Assembly (NCBI GenBank): GCA_030057555.1 | Contig: JASGUU010000006.1 | Span: 17,198 to 81,197, forward strand | Reading direction: 5' to 3' | Origin: Bacillota bacterium | GTDB lineage: Bacteria > Bacillota > Clostridia > Saccharofermentanales > Fastidiosipilaceae | DNA length: 64,000 bases | In this document: piece after piece, positions 8,084-16,447 of the stretch | How the letters are laid out: the number at the start of each line of letters is the position of its first letter | Position numbering within the stretch: position 1 is the first letter of the stretch | Made by a program: the position numbers and the translations under genes | Notes under the pieces: model-generated | What the model was told of the DNA's origin: nothing | Databases searched by the model: none | The model's input: only the letters and a program-made list of their open reading frames with translations

Positions 8084-8236
8084 GGCCTCTGGGCCCATAC
8101 ATCACGGGATCCTGCTCCCTGAATCCGCCAGTTCTCATGGGCCCTCTCCCGCCGCGCGCCTGCCTGAGAAGATCAGGTCCTGAGGCGGAGAGCAGGGTTT
8201 CCGCAGGAACGGTGAAGAGATCTTCACCGCACATGC
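8084..8236. other. Intergenic DNA with inverted repeats
   Basis: It holds GGGCCCAT at 8091-8098 paired with ATGGGCCC at 8137-8144, and a tight dyad GGTGAAGA/TCTTCACC at 8211-8228 just upstream of the promoter at 8237. The dyad could be an operator or a weak terminator of the acetamidase transcript. No gene is seen. Confidence 0.45.
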
Positions 8237-8265
8237 TTGCCTGGCGTTGCCTGCAGTGGTATAAA
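8237..8265 (+). promoter_or_regulatory. Promoter of the methyltransferase/ABC importer operon
   Basis: TTGCCT at 8237-8242 and TATAAA at 8260-8265 are 17 bp apart. Transcription would start near 8271, exactly at the first hairpin of the leader. Confidence 0.6.
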
Positions 8266-8289
8266 AAACAAAGCTACAGAAGTAGCTTC

Positions 8290-8331
8290 ATGAACGCAGA
8301 AGCGTTCGCCTTTTTCATTATGGAGAGCTGA
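8290..8331 (+). CDS. Possible 13-residue leader peptide
   Basis: ATG at 8290 opens a 13-codon frame reading MNAEAFAFFIMES, ending in TGA at 8331. It lies wholly inside the attenuator, and hairpin 2 is formed from its codons, so a ribosome on it would open that hairpin. The ribosome binding site is weak (AGAAG), in the loop and 3' arm of hairpin 1. It has no run of a single amino acid that would point to a classic amino-acid attenuator. Translation is inferred from position only. Confidence 0.4.
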   Translation: MNAEAFAFFIMES

Positions 8332-8354
8332 CCGGGCGAATGTATGCCACGAAG

Positions 8355-8392
8355 GCATACGGTTTTTCAGAGGAAGAACCGTGTGCTTTTTT
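8355..8392 (+). terminator. Attenuating intrinsic terminator
   Basis: A 14-bp stem (8355-8368 with 8373-8386, a few G-U pairs, loop AGAG) is followed directly by TTTTTT at 8387-8392. It lies about 90 bp before the first gene of the operon. Its 5' arm overlaps the 3' arm of hairpin 4 (8354-8360). Confidence 0.75.
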
Positions 8393-8480
8393 GTCGTTCT
8401 GCCGGCGACTCAGAGCAGGCGTGATCAGGAGCAGGCGGCGCATCAGGAGCTTTTGAGAGACAGATCATGGGGGACAGAGA

Positions 8481-9233
8481 ATGCTGCTCAAAGAGATAGG
8501 ACAGTACTGGGATACAAGAGCAGAAGGTTACTCCATCTCCGTTAACAGTCAGCTGGCCGGCGACGCGGCGAAGCACTATCAGGAGCTGCTGCGCCAGGCC
8601 AAACCGGCAGGAGAACAGCTCTGCTGTCTGGACATCGGCTGCGGGCCGGGCTTTTTCTCCATTTTGCTCGCCCGGGACGGACACCAGGTCACGGCGCTGG
8701 ATTATTCCCGTGAGATGCTGAAACGGGCCGAGGCCAATTTCGCCGCCGCCGGTGTGCATCCCACTGTGCTCGTGGGTGATGCCCAGAACCTTCCCTTTGC
8801 AGATAACAGCTTCGATATGCTTGTCTCGAGGGATCTCGTCTGGAATCTCGAACAGCCCGTTCGAGCCTATTCCGAATGGCTGCGGGTTCTGAAACCCGGA
8901 GGGCGGGTCTTTGTATCGGATGGGAACTACTACCTCCACTATTACCACCCTGACTACAAACGGGCCAGGGAGCTCCTGCGTCGCGGCTCCCATTCCTGTT
9001 ACGGCGTGGATCCCACACCCATCAACGATATGGCCCGCGACCTTCCCCTTTCGAGACAGCTGCGGCCGGACTGGGATGTCAGGATTCTGACGGGGCTGGG
9101 ATTCCAGAACATTCAGACCCGCATCCACTACAGGGATTATAAGGACCCGGATACGGGGGAGACCAGGAAGCTTGGCTCTCATTTTGTCCTCTGGGGTGAA
9201 AAGTGCAGCCGGGGCTGTGAGTCAGCAGAATGA
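8481..9233 (+). CDS. Class I SAM-dependent methyltransferase
   Basis: The 250-residue protein has the standard Rossmann-like fold: motif I LDIGCGPGFFSILLA near residue 50, the acidic motif II end in VTALDYSREML, VLVGDAQNLPFADNSFDML (motif IV) near residue 100, then VLKPGGRVFVSDG. The C-terminal third carries a family-specific insert (YYLHYYHPDYKRARELLRRG) that probably defines the acceptor. GGGGGAC precedes the ATG. It is the first gene of a six-gene operon with a dipeptide/nickel-type ABC importer, with ATGA overlap to the next gene. In Firmicutes such methyltransferases often sit beside nickel/metallophore importers, so the substrate may be an imported chelate or peptide; this is inference. 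Confidence 0.82.
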   Translation: MLLKEIGQYWDTRAEGYSISVNSQLAGDAAKHYQELLRQAKPAGEQLCCLDIGCGPGFFSILLARDGHQVTALDYSREMLKRAEANFAAAGVHPTVLVGDAQNLPFADNSFDMLVSRDLVWNLEQPVRAYSEWLRVLKPGGRVFVSDGNYYLHYYHPDYKRARELLRRGSHSCYGVDPTPINDMARDLPLSRQLRPDWDVRILTGLGFQNIQTRIHYRDYKDPDTGETRKLGSHFVLWGEKCSRGCESAE

Positions 9234-10171
9234 AAAGATACATTGCACAGAGACTGCTGCAGCTCATCATCGTCATTATCGGTGTCACGTTTCTGACCTT
9301 TTTTGTCACCACCCTTACACCCAGCGATGCTGCCGAGATGCACTTTCTGTCCATGGGCATTCTGCCTTCCGAGGAGGAGCTGGAGGCGACGAGAGAAAAA
9401 TTCGGTCTGAACGATCCCTTTCTGCTGCGCTACTTCAACTGGCTCGGCGGGGTGATCCGGGGCGATTTCGGACAGTCACTGATGGACCAGGAGTCCATCA
9501 TGACGAAGTTTCTGCGCAAGCTCCCCATGACGCTGATTTTGACCGGTGCCACGCTGCTGCTGGTGGTGATCGTCTCCTTTCCGTTAGGGGTATTCATCGC
9601 GGTCTACAGCAACCGGCTGCCGGATTATCTGACCCGCCTGATCATGTTCATCGGAAATGCCGTGCCGGGCTTCTGGATGTCGCTGATGGTCATGTATTTC
9701 CTGGGTGTGCAGCTGAAGCTGTTCCCGATCATCGGCAGGGGGGATGCCGAGAGTCTGGTGATGCCCATGCTCTCGCTCGCCATTCCGATGATCTGCTCCT
9801 ATACCCGTCAGGTGCGCACGGCCGTGCTCGAAGAGCTGTCCGGAGACTATATCGTTGGGCTGCGCTCCCGGGGTGTCGGCGAAGGCCGCATTCTTTTTGC
9901 CCATGTGCTGCCCAATGCCATGATCCCCATCGTCAATATGCTGGGCCTGTCCCTCGGCGGACTGCTGGGCGGCTCCACCATTGTCGAATCCATTTACAAC
10001 TGGAAGGGCATCGGCAGCATGGTCGTCGGCGCCATAGGCAACCGTGACTATCCCATCATCCAGTGCTATGTCCTGTGGATGTCCGTGATCTATGTGCTGT
10101 CGAATCTGCTGGTGGACATTTCCCATTACTTCATGGACCCCCAGCTGCGCATCAGAGAAACGGTGAGGTGA
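9230..10171 (+). CDS. ABC importer permease, DppB/NikB type
   Basis: The 313-residue inner-membrane protein starts MKRYIAQRLLQLIIVIIGV, the typical first helix of DppB/OppB/NikB permeases, followed by an external loop with the family block EKFGLNDPFLLRYFNWLGGV. Five more membrane helices follow, and the cytoplasmic EAA-type loop (ELSGDYIVGLRSRGVGEGRI) lies near residue 205. It forms a heterodimer with the next gene product and moves peptide, nickel or metallophore cargo delivered by the binding protein. Its start overlaps the methyltransferase stop (ATGA). Confidence 0.92.
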   Translation: MKRYIAQRLLQLIIVIIGVTFLTFFVTTLTPSDAAEMHFLSMGILPSEEELEATREKFGLNDPFLLRYFNWLGGVIRGDFGQSLMDQESIMTKFLRKLPMTLILTGATLLLVVIVSFPLGVFIAVYSNRLPDYLTRLIMFIGNAVPGFWMSLMVMYFLGVQLKLFPIIGRGDAESLVMPMLSLAIPMICSYTRQVRTAVLEELSGDYIVGLRSRGVGEGRILFAHVLPNAMIPIVNMLGLSLGGLLGGSTIVESIYNWKGIGSMVVGAIGNRDYPIIQCYVLWMSVIYVLSNLLVDISHYFMDPQLRIRETVR

Positions 10172-10174
10172 GCC

Positions 10175-11047
10175 ATGGCAAAGCTTAAGCAGGCTCCCGC
10201 CGGCGGGGAAATTCGCCTGAAACGGGGACTTCAGAGAGGGACCGTGATCCGGATCAAGTTCTATGCCATCCTGACGATCGCCATTTTGTTTGTGCTGTTC
10301 GCCATGAATGCAGAGCACTTTGCCCCCTACGATCCCATTGCCAATGACTATGCCTGTTCCCTGCAGCCGCCTTCGGCGGAGCACATCTGCGGCACGGACA
10401 AGCTCGGACGGGATGTCTATTCCCGCATCCTCTGCGGTGCCGGCGGCTCCTTCTCCATGGCCTTCGTCATGCTCATTTTTGTCTCGACGATTGGCACCAC
10501 CATCGGCATGCTCTGCGGCTATTTCGGCGGCAGGTTCGATGTGATCATGATGCGCTTTGTTGATGTTCTGCTGGCCTTCCCGGATACCGTATTTGCCATT
10601 GCGGTGGCGGGCATGCTGGGGCCCGGTGTTCTGAATGCCGTGATCGCTCTGGGCCTGCTGAGCTGGACCAGCTTTGCCCGCATGGCCCGCAGCCTGACAG
10701 CGTCGGTCCGGGAGAAGGATTTCATCGCCCAGGCGCGCTTCAACGGCGCTTCCACCCCCAGAATCATTCTCAAGTACATTTTTCCCAATGTGGCGCCTCA
10801 GATCATCGTCATGGCCACCATGCGTATCGGCGGGACCATTCTGTCCCTGTCCAGCCTCTCCTTTCTGGGTCTGGCCTCCCAGCCGCCGGCTCCGGAGTGG
10901 GGCGTCATGGTTTCCGAGAGCAAGGCCTATATGCAGACGGCTCCCTGGATGATGATCTATCCCGGTCTGGCTCTGGTGCTGACCGTCGTGATATTCAATC
11001 TATTGGGCGACAGCCTGAGAGATGTAATGGACACAAAGAAACAGTAG
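10175..11047 (+). CDS. ABC importer permease, DppC/NikC type
   Basis: The 290-residue partner permease has a cytoplasmic N-terminus of about 30 residues, then a first helix (FYAILTIAILFVLFAM), the C-type signature HICGTDKLGRDVYSRILCGA near residue 70, and five further helices. The EAA loop is seen in REKDFIAQARFNGASTPRII. A C-terminal LVLTVVIFNLLGDSLRDVMD closes the protein, as in DppC/NikC. The start lies 3 bp after the previous stop. Function and cargo are as for the other components. Confidence 0.92.
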   Translation: MAKLKQAPAGGEIRLKRGLQRGTVIRIKFYAILTIAILFVLFAMNAEHFAPYDPIANDYACSLQPPSAEHICGTDKLGRDVYSRILCGAGGSFSMAFVMLIFVSTIGTTIGMLCGYFGGRFDVIMMRFVDVLLAFPDTVFAIAVAGMLGPGVLNAVIALGLLSWTSFARMARSLTASVREKDFIAQARFNGASTPRIILKYIFPNVAPQIIVMATMRIGGTILSLSSLSFLGLASQPPAPEWGVMVSESKAYMQTAPWMMIYPGLALVLTVVIFNLLGDSLRDVMDTKKQ

Positions 11048-11064
11048 AGAAAGGATGTAAGCAA

Positions 11065-12786
11065 ATGAACATCAAAAAGACCCTGTGTCTCGTGCTGGTC
11101 CTGTGCCTGTCTCTGGCAGCGCTGGCCGCCTGCGGCCGGAAACCTGAGGAGACCGCCGCACCCACGACCACAGCCGCCGAAAAGACCGCCGCTCCGGAGG
11201 AGACCACGGCAGCCGCCGAGAAGACCACGGCAGCTCCCGAGGAGACGACAGCCGCTCCCGAGGAGACGACAGCCGCTCCCGAGGAGACCACGGCCGCTCC
11301 GGAGGAGACCACAGCCGCACCTGAGGAGACGACAGCCGCCCCGGTGGAGGAGCCCCGGCACCTGAATGCGGCATCCTTCATGGTCGGCACGACTCTGGAT
11401 GCCGCCGTCCGCTATCAGGGCTGGACCCTGACCCGTACCGGCATCGGCGAGACGCTGGTCAAGCTGGACAACAATGTCGAGCTCGAAGCCTGCGTCGCCG
11501 ACTCCTGGGAGTGGGTGGACGAGTATTCCCTGAAGCTGCATGTCCGCGAGGGCATCACCTTCCACAGCGGCAAAGCTGTTGACGCTGCGGCCGTCAAGCT
11601 CTGCTTCGAGCATGCCGCCGAGACCAACGAACGCTTCCCCAACTACATCGATCTGAAGGAGTTCATCGCCGACGGCCAGGACCTGACCATTGTCTCCAAC
11701 AGCAAAAATCCCCAGATGCTGTGGAACCTGACCGAACCCCTGTTCTGCGTGATGGATGTCACCGTCGAGGACATCGCGAACAAACCCGCCGGCACCGGGC
11801 CCTACATGGTCACCTCCTTTGTTGAGGACCGCATTGAGCTCGAAGCCAACCGCAACTACTGGAACGGCGAGGTGGGCCTGGACACGATTACCTTTACCAG
11901 AGTCAGCGACGCCGAGGCCCGTGTCATGGCTTTGCAGTCCGGCGAGCTGGACATGACCATCACCATCGACCACACCAACATTAAGCTCTTCGAGAACGAG
12001 GACTACAACGTCTCCGTTGTTTCCGGCGTCCGCACCAACGTCGTCAAGATGAATCATGCCCGGCCCTTCCTGAAGTATAAGGAGCTGCGTCAGGCCATCA
12101 GCTATGCCATTGACCGCGAGACCTACGGCGCCAATATCACCGGCGGCGCCCCCTCCGTCTGCCTGTTCCCGGCCAGCGTTCCCTTTGATATCGACTCCAT
12201 CGAGGGCTACAGCTACGATGTTGACCGGGCCGTGCAGATTCTCGATGATGCCGGCTTTGTGGACACGGACGGCGATGGCATCCGCGAGATTGACGGCGAG
12301 AACATCCATCTGGAGTACTATCAGTCTGCCGCCCACGGCTCCGCCGAGGCGGGCCTGATTGCCCAGGCCATTCAGGCCGATCTGCTGAAGATCGGCGTTG
12401 ATGTCGAGATCATGTCCTCCGAGAACATGTCCGATATCAAGAATGCCGGCCTCTACGATTTCTGCTCCGACAACTCCAACACTGTTCCCACCGGCGACGG
12501 CCAGTATTTCCTGACCAACATGTACCTCAGCACCTCCGGTTCCAACAAGTCCGGCTATAACAATCCCGAATTTGACGCCCTGATCGAACGCTTCAATGAC
12601 GCCTACAGCGCCGAGGAGCGCTATGCGATCGCGCATGAGGCCGCGCAGCTGCTGAACGATGACGCCGCAGATCTGTTTGTCACCACCGTTCCCATGAGCA
12701 CGGTCTCCAGAGCCTATGTAAAGAACGCGGTACAGCCCACCGTCGACTACTACATGATCACCAAGGACATCACCATTGTGAGGTGA
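11065..12786 (+). CDS. Solute-binding lipoprotein, family 5 (DppA/NikA/OppA-like)
   Basis: The 573-residue protein has a lipoprotein signal (LCLVLVLCLSLAALAAC, lipobox AAC), so it is anchored to the outer face of the membrane. Residues about 25-95 are a low-complexity linker of repeated ETTAAPE units. The SBP_bac_5 domain follows: VADSWEWVDEYSLKLHVREG, ITFHSGKAVDAAAVK, the PAGTGPYMV block, and ELRQAISYAIDRE. It captures the cargo of the importer and hands it to the two permeases. ATG at 11065 follows AAAGGATGT; a longer frame runs upstream but lacks the signal at its N-terminus. Nickel chelate or peptide cannot be separated by eye. Confidence 0.9.
   Translation: MNIKKTLCLVLVLCLSLAALAACGRKPEETAAPTTTAAEKTAAPEETTAAAEKTTAAPEETTAAPEETTAAPEETTAAPEETTAAPEETTAAPVEEPRHLNAASFMVGTTLDAAVRYQGWTLTRTGIGETLVKLDNNVELEACVADSWEWVDEYSLKLHVREGITFHSGKAVDAAAVKLCFEHAAETNERFPNYIDLKEFIADGQDLTIVSNSKNPQMLWNLTEPLFCVMDVTVEDIANKPAGTGPYMVTSFVEDRIELEANRNYWNGEVGLDTITFTRVSDAEARVMALQSGELDMTITIDHTNIKLFENEDYNVSVVSGVRTNVVKMNHARPFLKYKELRQAISYAIDRETYGANITGGAPSVCLFPASVPFDIDSIEGYSYDVDRAVQILDDAGFVDTDGDGIREIDGENIHLEYYQSAAHGSAEAGLIAQAIQADLLKIGVDVEIMSSENMSDIKNAGLYDFCSDNSNTVPTGDGQYFLTNMYLSTSGSNKSGYNNPEFDALIERFNDAYSAEERYAIAHEAAQLLNDDAADLFVTTVPMSTVSRAYVKNAVQPTVDYYMITKDITIVR
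11200..11345 (+). repeat. In-frame 21-bp-type repeat coding a Thr/Glu/Ala/Pro linker
   Basis: Successive near copies of GAGGAGACCACGGCCGCTCCC encode repeated ETTAAPE heptads in the linker of the binding lipoprotein. The array likely varies in number between strains. Confidence 0.8.
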
Positions 12787-12806
12787 TTCTCCGTCTGGTA
12801 TCCGGT

Positions 12807-12834
12807 GCGCAGGTGATCCCACGATCACCTGCGC
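12807..12834 (+). other. Intercistronic hairpin after binding-protein gene
   Basis: GCGCAGGTGATC (12807-12818) pairs perfectly with GATCACCTGCGC (12823-12834) around CCAC. No T tract follows, and the next gene starts at 12861, so it more likely protects the 3' end of the abundant binding-protein message or partly attenuates the ATPase genes than fully terminates. Confidence 0.65.
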
Positions 12835-12860
12835 CTGCATCGCTGCCCAGGGAGCCGTCA

Positions 12861-13655
12861 GTGGAAAACATACTGCAAATTAAAAGCTTGTCGATCGTGT
12901 ACAAGGAATCCCAGATCGCTGTAAATCAGTTGAGTATGGATGTTCCCAGGGGCTCTGTCGTTGCCATCGTGGGTGAGAGTGGCAGCGGGAAATCCACGGT
13001 TCTGCGTTCGCTCATCGGGCTCCTCTCCAGTGAGGGACGCATCGCAGGAGGCCAGATCCTTTTCCAGGGAGAGGATCTCGTCAAGGTATCCCAAAAACGC
13101 CTTTATCAGATCCGCGGCCGCGGCATGTCCATGATCTTTCAGGATGCGGCAGCGTCTTTTGATCCGCGGAAGAAAATCGGATATCAGTATGTAGAAGTGC
13201 TGCGCTCCCATTTCCGACTTTCCGTGGAGGAGGCGGGAAGGCAGGCACGGGAGATGCTGGAGCGCATGCAGCTGCCCGACCCGGAGCGGGTCATGGATTC
13301 CTATCCCTTCGAACTCTCCGGAGGCATGATCCAGCGTGTGGCCATTGCCATGTCCGTTTCCATGCGCTCCGAGCTGCTGCTGGCCGATGAGCCGACCAGC
13401 GCACTGGATGTGACCATTCAGGCGCAGGTGGTGAACCTGCTTTTGGAACTGCGCAGGAACTTTGGCACAACCATCATCATTGTGACCCATAACCTGGGTC
13501 TGGCGGCAAACATCGCGGATTTCATCGCGGTCATGCGCAGCGGCGTTCTGGTGGAGAAGGGAAGCCGGGACAGCATCATCCATTCTCCCACGGAGGAATA
13601 TACCAGGCTGCTGGTGGCCTCTGTGCCGGATATGGAGGTGGCGAGCTTTGACTGA
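12861..13655 (+). CDS. ABC importer ATPase, DppD/NikD type
   Basis: The 264-residue cytoplasmic ATPase starts at GTG 12861 (CAGGGAG six bases upstream); the longer frame from 12783 runs through the hairpin and is rejected. Walker A is GESGSGKST, the Q-loop is MSMIFQDAAASFDP, the signature is LSGGMIQRV with Met in place of the usual Glu/Gln, Walker B is LLLADEPTSALD, and the H-loop is IIIVTHNLG. The protein lacks the roughly 60-residue C-terminal oligopeptide/Fe-S tail of DppD, as in the shorter NikD-like subunits. It energises uptake with its partner encoded next, which it overlaps by 8 bp. Confidence 0.88.
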   Translation: MENILQIKSLSIVYKESQIAVNQLSMDVPRGSVVAIVGESGSGKSTVLRSLIGLLSSEGRIAGGQILFQGEDLVKVSQKRLYQIRGRGMSMIFQDAAASFDPRKKIGYQYVEVLRSHFRLSVEEAGRQAREMLERMQLPDPERVMDSYPFELSGGMIQRVAIAMSVSMRSELLLADEPTSALDVTIQAQVVNLLLELRRNFGTTIIIVTHNLGLAANIADFIAVMRSGVLVEKGSRDSIIHSPTEEYTRLLVASVPDMEVASFD

Positions 13656-14607
13656 AGAGAAAAGGGTGGTTCTGGATGTCGAGGATCTGTGCAAGGACTT
13701 TGTGCTGGAGAATGGCAGCCGCCTGAGCGCTGTTGACCATGTGAGTTTTCAGATCAGAGAAGGCGAATGCTTCGCCGTGATCGGCGAGAGCGGCTGCGGC
13801 AAGACGACTCTGGCCAAGCTCATCACCCGCGTCGAAGAGGCCACATCGGGCCGCGTGATCTTTCAGGACAGGGATATCACCGCGCTGGGCAGAGGGAAGA
13901 TGAAGAGCGTCCTGCGGGATATGCAGATGATTTTCCAGAATGTTCTGAGCGTGGTAAGCCCGAAGATGAAGATCCAGGATTTTCTTCTGGAGCCCTATCG
14001 AAACTTCAGGCTGATGCCGAAGCGGGAAGCACTGGAGAACATCCGCAGAATGCTCAAAAGCGTGCGCCTGACCGAGGCGGTGCTGAAGAAGTATCCGCAT
14101 CAGCTGTCCGGCGGCGAACTGCAGCGCATCTGCATTTCAAGAGCCTTTGGCATGAATCCCCAGCTGCTGATCTGTGATGAGATCACCAGCGCCCTGGATG
14201 TGTCGGTTCAGGACGATGTGATGAAGCTGTTCCGCGAGCTGCAGTCGCAGCACGGCATAGCCTGCCTGTTCATCTGCCATGATCTGGCCCTGGTCAGTAA
14301 CTATTCCGACCGGATCATGGTCATGTATCTGGGCCAGAATGTGGAAATCATAGACAGCGCGGATCTGGGCACAAAAGCCCTGCATCCGTATACCAGAGGC
14401 CTGCTGCAGTCGTTTCTGTTTATCAGCTCCGACCGGGGGCGTGCGATCAGGACCATTAGCGGCGAACCGCAAAGCCCGGTCGATGTCAGTGCTAACTGCC
14501 GTTTCTGCACCCGCTGTCCCAAAGCATCAAGCCGCTGTTTTGAGGAGGTACCGCCTCTTCGGGAGGTCGGGCCGGGTCATTATGTAGCCTGTTTTCTGCT
14601 TGAGTAA
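13648..14607 (+). CDS. ABC importer ATPase, DppF/NikE type
   Basis: The 319-residue ATPase starts at a TTG (13648) preceded by GGAGGTGG and overlaps the previous gene. Walker A is GESGCGKTT, the Q-loop MQMIFQNVLSVVSP, the signature LSGGELQRI, and Walker B LLICDEITSALD with Ile in place of the usual Pro. The C-terminal oligopeptide/dipeptide transporter motif carries four Cys (CRFCTRCP, then RCFEEVPPL, and a last Cys in VACF), the pattern that binds an Fe-S cluster in DppD/DppF-class subunits. It is the last gene of the operon. Confidence 0.88.
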   Translation: MTEEKRVVLDVEDLCKDFVLENGSRLSAVDHVSFQIREGECFAVIGESGCGKTTLAKLITRVEEATSGRVIFQDRDITALGRGKMKSVLRDMQMIFQNVLSVVSPKMKIQDFLLEPYRNFRLMPKREALENIRRMLKSVRLTEAVLKKYPHQLSGGELQRICISRAFGMNPQLLICDEITSALDVSVQDDVMKLFRELQSQHGIACLFICHDLALVSNYSDRIMVMYLGQNVEIIDSADLGTKALHPYTRGLLQSFLFISSDRGRAIRTISGEPQSPVDVSANCRFCTRCPKASSRCFEEVPPLREVGPGHYVACFLLE

Positions 14608-14630
14608 GCGCAGGCTGCTGACCGACCCTG

Positions 14631-15884
14631 TCAGTCTTCGAATGTGACACCGTTCAGGACATACTCGACCGTTCCGTCACTCTGGATCTCGCAGCTGATG
14701 TCGAGAATGATGTCGCCCCTGAGGCCGTTCCAGATTCCCCCGGTGCCGCCGGTACCGGGCTTTTCGTGGTAGGACTGGTACTCGAACTCAAATTCGACCA
14801 GGAAGTTTTCTCTGTCGATGGCGTTCACGTCCGTGTCGCTGGATGTCCTGATCTTCTGGAAGCTCTTTGCGCCGACGAGATGCATGTTGCGCAGTCCCAG
14901 ATTGAAGGAGTTGGCGGCGTCGCTTTTGATCTTGTCGTCTTCGATGGATGTGAAGACAGTGGCATCAATGGGGCCGTCTTCCGCGCTGGAAAACGCTTCA
15001 TCCAGCAGCGTATTAGCCATTTCAATGCCTGCTTCCAGAGCATCGTCGTTCAGCTGAACATCCCTGGCACCTGCCTGGCCGTACCAGGGATCAATCTCAT
15101 AGCCGGCCTTCAGCTCGAAGGTAAAGGGTTCCAGCTTCAGATAGGAAGCGCCAAAGCTTACTTCGTACCTGCCCATCGGCAGCTTCTCAATGACGACCTT
15201 TGAGACACCCTTTCTGGCCTTGTTGATGGACTCGAATTCTACTTTCCTGCCATTGAGATAGACATCCGCAAAGGCAGCCGGAATCTCAAACTCGAAGTTG
15301 TCCATTCCCAGGGGGCGCGGCCGGCCTTCCCCGTTGACATTCAGGGTCTCTCTCATCAGGCTCGTGAGAGGCTTCATGTTGGCCGTGATGTCACCATCCG
15401 TATCATAGTAGTGGATATTAAACATGCTGTTGCCGAGGTCTTCGATGACGATATTCCTGACATCATCGCGCAGAAGAGTCTGCAAATTCTGCATCAGGGA
15501 CGGATTCCTGGCGAGATAGGCCTTGACCGTCTTCAGATAATCGACCGGAACGGCGCCTTCGCCCTTCACCGGCCACATGTTGCTGACAGCCTTTTCTTCG
15601 TCTTCTTCCACGAAGCCCATGAAGTACTGGTAGATATGGCTGTCTTCACCCAGAATAATCGCCTCGTCCCAGTACCGTTCAGAGGATGTCGTCTCAGCTG
15701 CTTCCTCAGATGCCTTCAGGCTCTCCTCTGTCTCTCCGCTCGTCTCAACTGTTGCCTCGACGGTTGTTTCAGCAGCCGTCCGGCTCGGGCGGGCAGTGCT
15801 GTCCTCGATTTTATCGTTCCGGCCACAGGACGATAATGCGAGAATCATGGCCATTATAATAATTATTAATCTTTTTGTGCTCAC
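14631..15884 (-). CDS. Lipoprotein, TcaA-like beta domains
   Basis: The product has 417 residues from GTG 15884, chosen because GGAGGTG lies five bases upstream and because it places the lipoprotein signal STKRLIIIIMAMILALSSC at the N-terminus. A Thr/Glu-rich linker follows to about residue 60. The middle contains VKAYLARNPSLMQNLQTLL and a beta-rich domain with FADVYLNGRKVEF and PMGRYEVSFGASYLKLE, resembling the repeated domains of staphylococcal TcaA/YvbJ-type envelope proteins. The C-terminal part (about 290-417) resembles an NTF2-like fold. The role is unknown, probably envelope related. It is convergent with the ABC operon and monocistronic. Family assignment is moderate. Confidence 0.65.
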   Translation of the reverse strand: MSTKRLIIIIMAMILALSSCGRNDKIEDSTARPSRTAAETTVEATVETSGETEESLKASEEAAETTSSERYWDEAIILGEDSHIYQYFMGFVEEDEEKAVSNMWPVKGEGAVPVDYLKTVKAYLARNPSLMQNLQTLLRDDVRNIVIEDLGNSMFNIHYYDTDGDITANMKPLTSLMRETLNVNGEGRPRPLGMDNFEFEIPAAFADVYLNGRKVEFESINKARKGVSKVVIEKLPMGRYEVSFGASYLKLEPFTFELKAGYEIDPWYGQAGARDVQLNDDALEAGIEMANTLLDEAFSSAEDGPIDATVFTSIEDDKIKSDAANSFNLGLRNMHLVGAKSFQKIRTSSDTDVNAIDRENFLVEFEFEYQSYHEKPGTGGTGGIWNGLRGDIILDISCEIQSDGTVEYVLNGVTFED

Positions 15885-16447
15885 AAAAACACCTCCAAAT
15901 TCTTTCCAGTACAAACCCGGGGGAGTATAACATATTTTAGCAAACGGCTCATGGACCGTTTGCCGGGTAGTCAGGCCGCGTTGCCAGAATGGCGACATCA
16001 TGCTGGTGTTTTCTGTGTTTTTGCAGTGATAAATCCCATGATTGTTATGGATGCGAGACAGGCTTGTCAGGTGCACATGACCATCGCAGCTTTTCATAGC
16101 AAATTCAGGAAAACAGCACATGTCGCTGCCACGAGTTCCATGCCTCCGCCATCACGGCAGAGGAGATGATTCCCGGCGCCTGTGTAACCCGTTAGGATGG
16201 CATGGATCCCAGGCCGCCTTTACGGACCCAGACGGTACAGCTGTCTGCTATCCCGATGCAGCTCCACCGGAAGCTCTGAGCAGCATACGCGTTGCCTGCT
16301 GTCGGACTGCACTCCAGCACTGTTTTCTCAGGTGCGGTCAACGAGAGGAAGAAAAATGATCATAAAAGAGCAATTTGTGATTGACTTTTCCGCGTGCACA
16401 CCATAGGCTGGTAGAGATTGTTTCCGGAGGGGAAAGGAGAATCAATA
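15885..16447. other. Intergenic region between divergent genes
   Basis: No gene is recognised in about 560 bp; short frames show no family features. The left end carries the minus-strand promoter area of the lipoprotein (TATAAC near 15928) and the right end the promoter for the YeiH-like gene. Confidence 0.5.
16381..16409 (+). promoter_or_regulatory. Promoter of YeiH-like gene
   Basis: TTGACT at 16381-16386 and TAGGCT at 16404-16409 are separated by 17 bp, about 40 bp ahead of the GTG start. The -10 is a poor match. Confidence 0.45.

Larger units (their letters stand above)
8271..8392 (+). promoter_or_regulatory. Structured attenuator leader
   Basis: From the inferred start site the leader can form hairpin 1 (8271-8277/8282-8288, loop AGAA), hairpin 2 (8292-8297/8302-8307, loop AGAA), hairpin 3 (TTCGCC 8305-8310 with GGCGAA 8335-8340, sharing bases with hairpin 2), hairpin 4 (GTATGCC 8342-8348 with GGCATAC 8354-8360), and a terminator (8355-8368/8373-8386 plus six T). 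Hairpin 4 and the terminator share 8355-8360, so they exclude each other, and hairpins 2 and 3 likewise. This is the logic of an attenuator. I could not match it to a known riboswitch or T-box; the 13-codon ORF inside suggests ribosome-mediated control. Confidence 0.65.

Noticed and set aside
8342..8360. Guanidine-II (mini-ykkC) hairpin
   Set aside because: The loop is ACGAA, five bases, not the ACGR tetraloop, and the required pair of such hairpins is absent.
8237..8480. T-box leader
   Set aside because: No T-box consensus sequence precedes the terminator, and the downstream genes are not tRNA synthetase or amino-acid genes.
10957..12840. 627-codon minus-strand frame
   Set aside because: It mirrors the binding-lipoprotein gene, including its repeated linker read backwards. 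No start signal or motif supports it.
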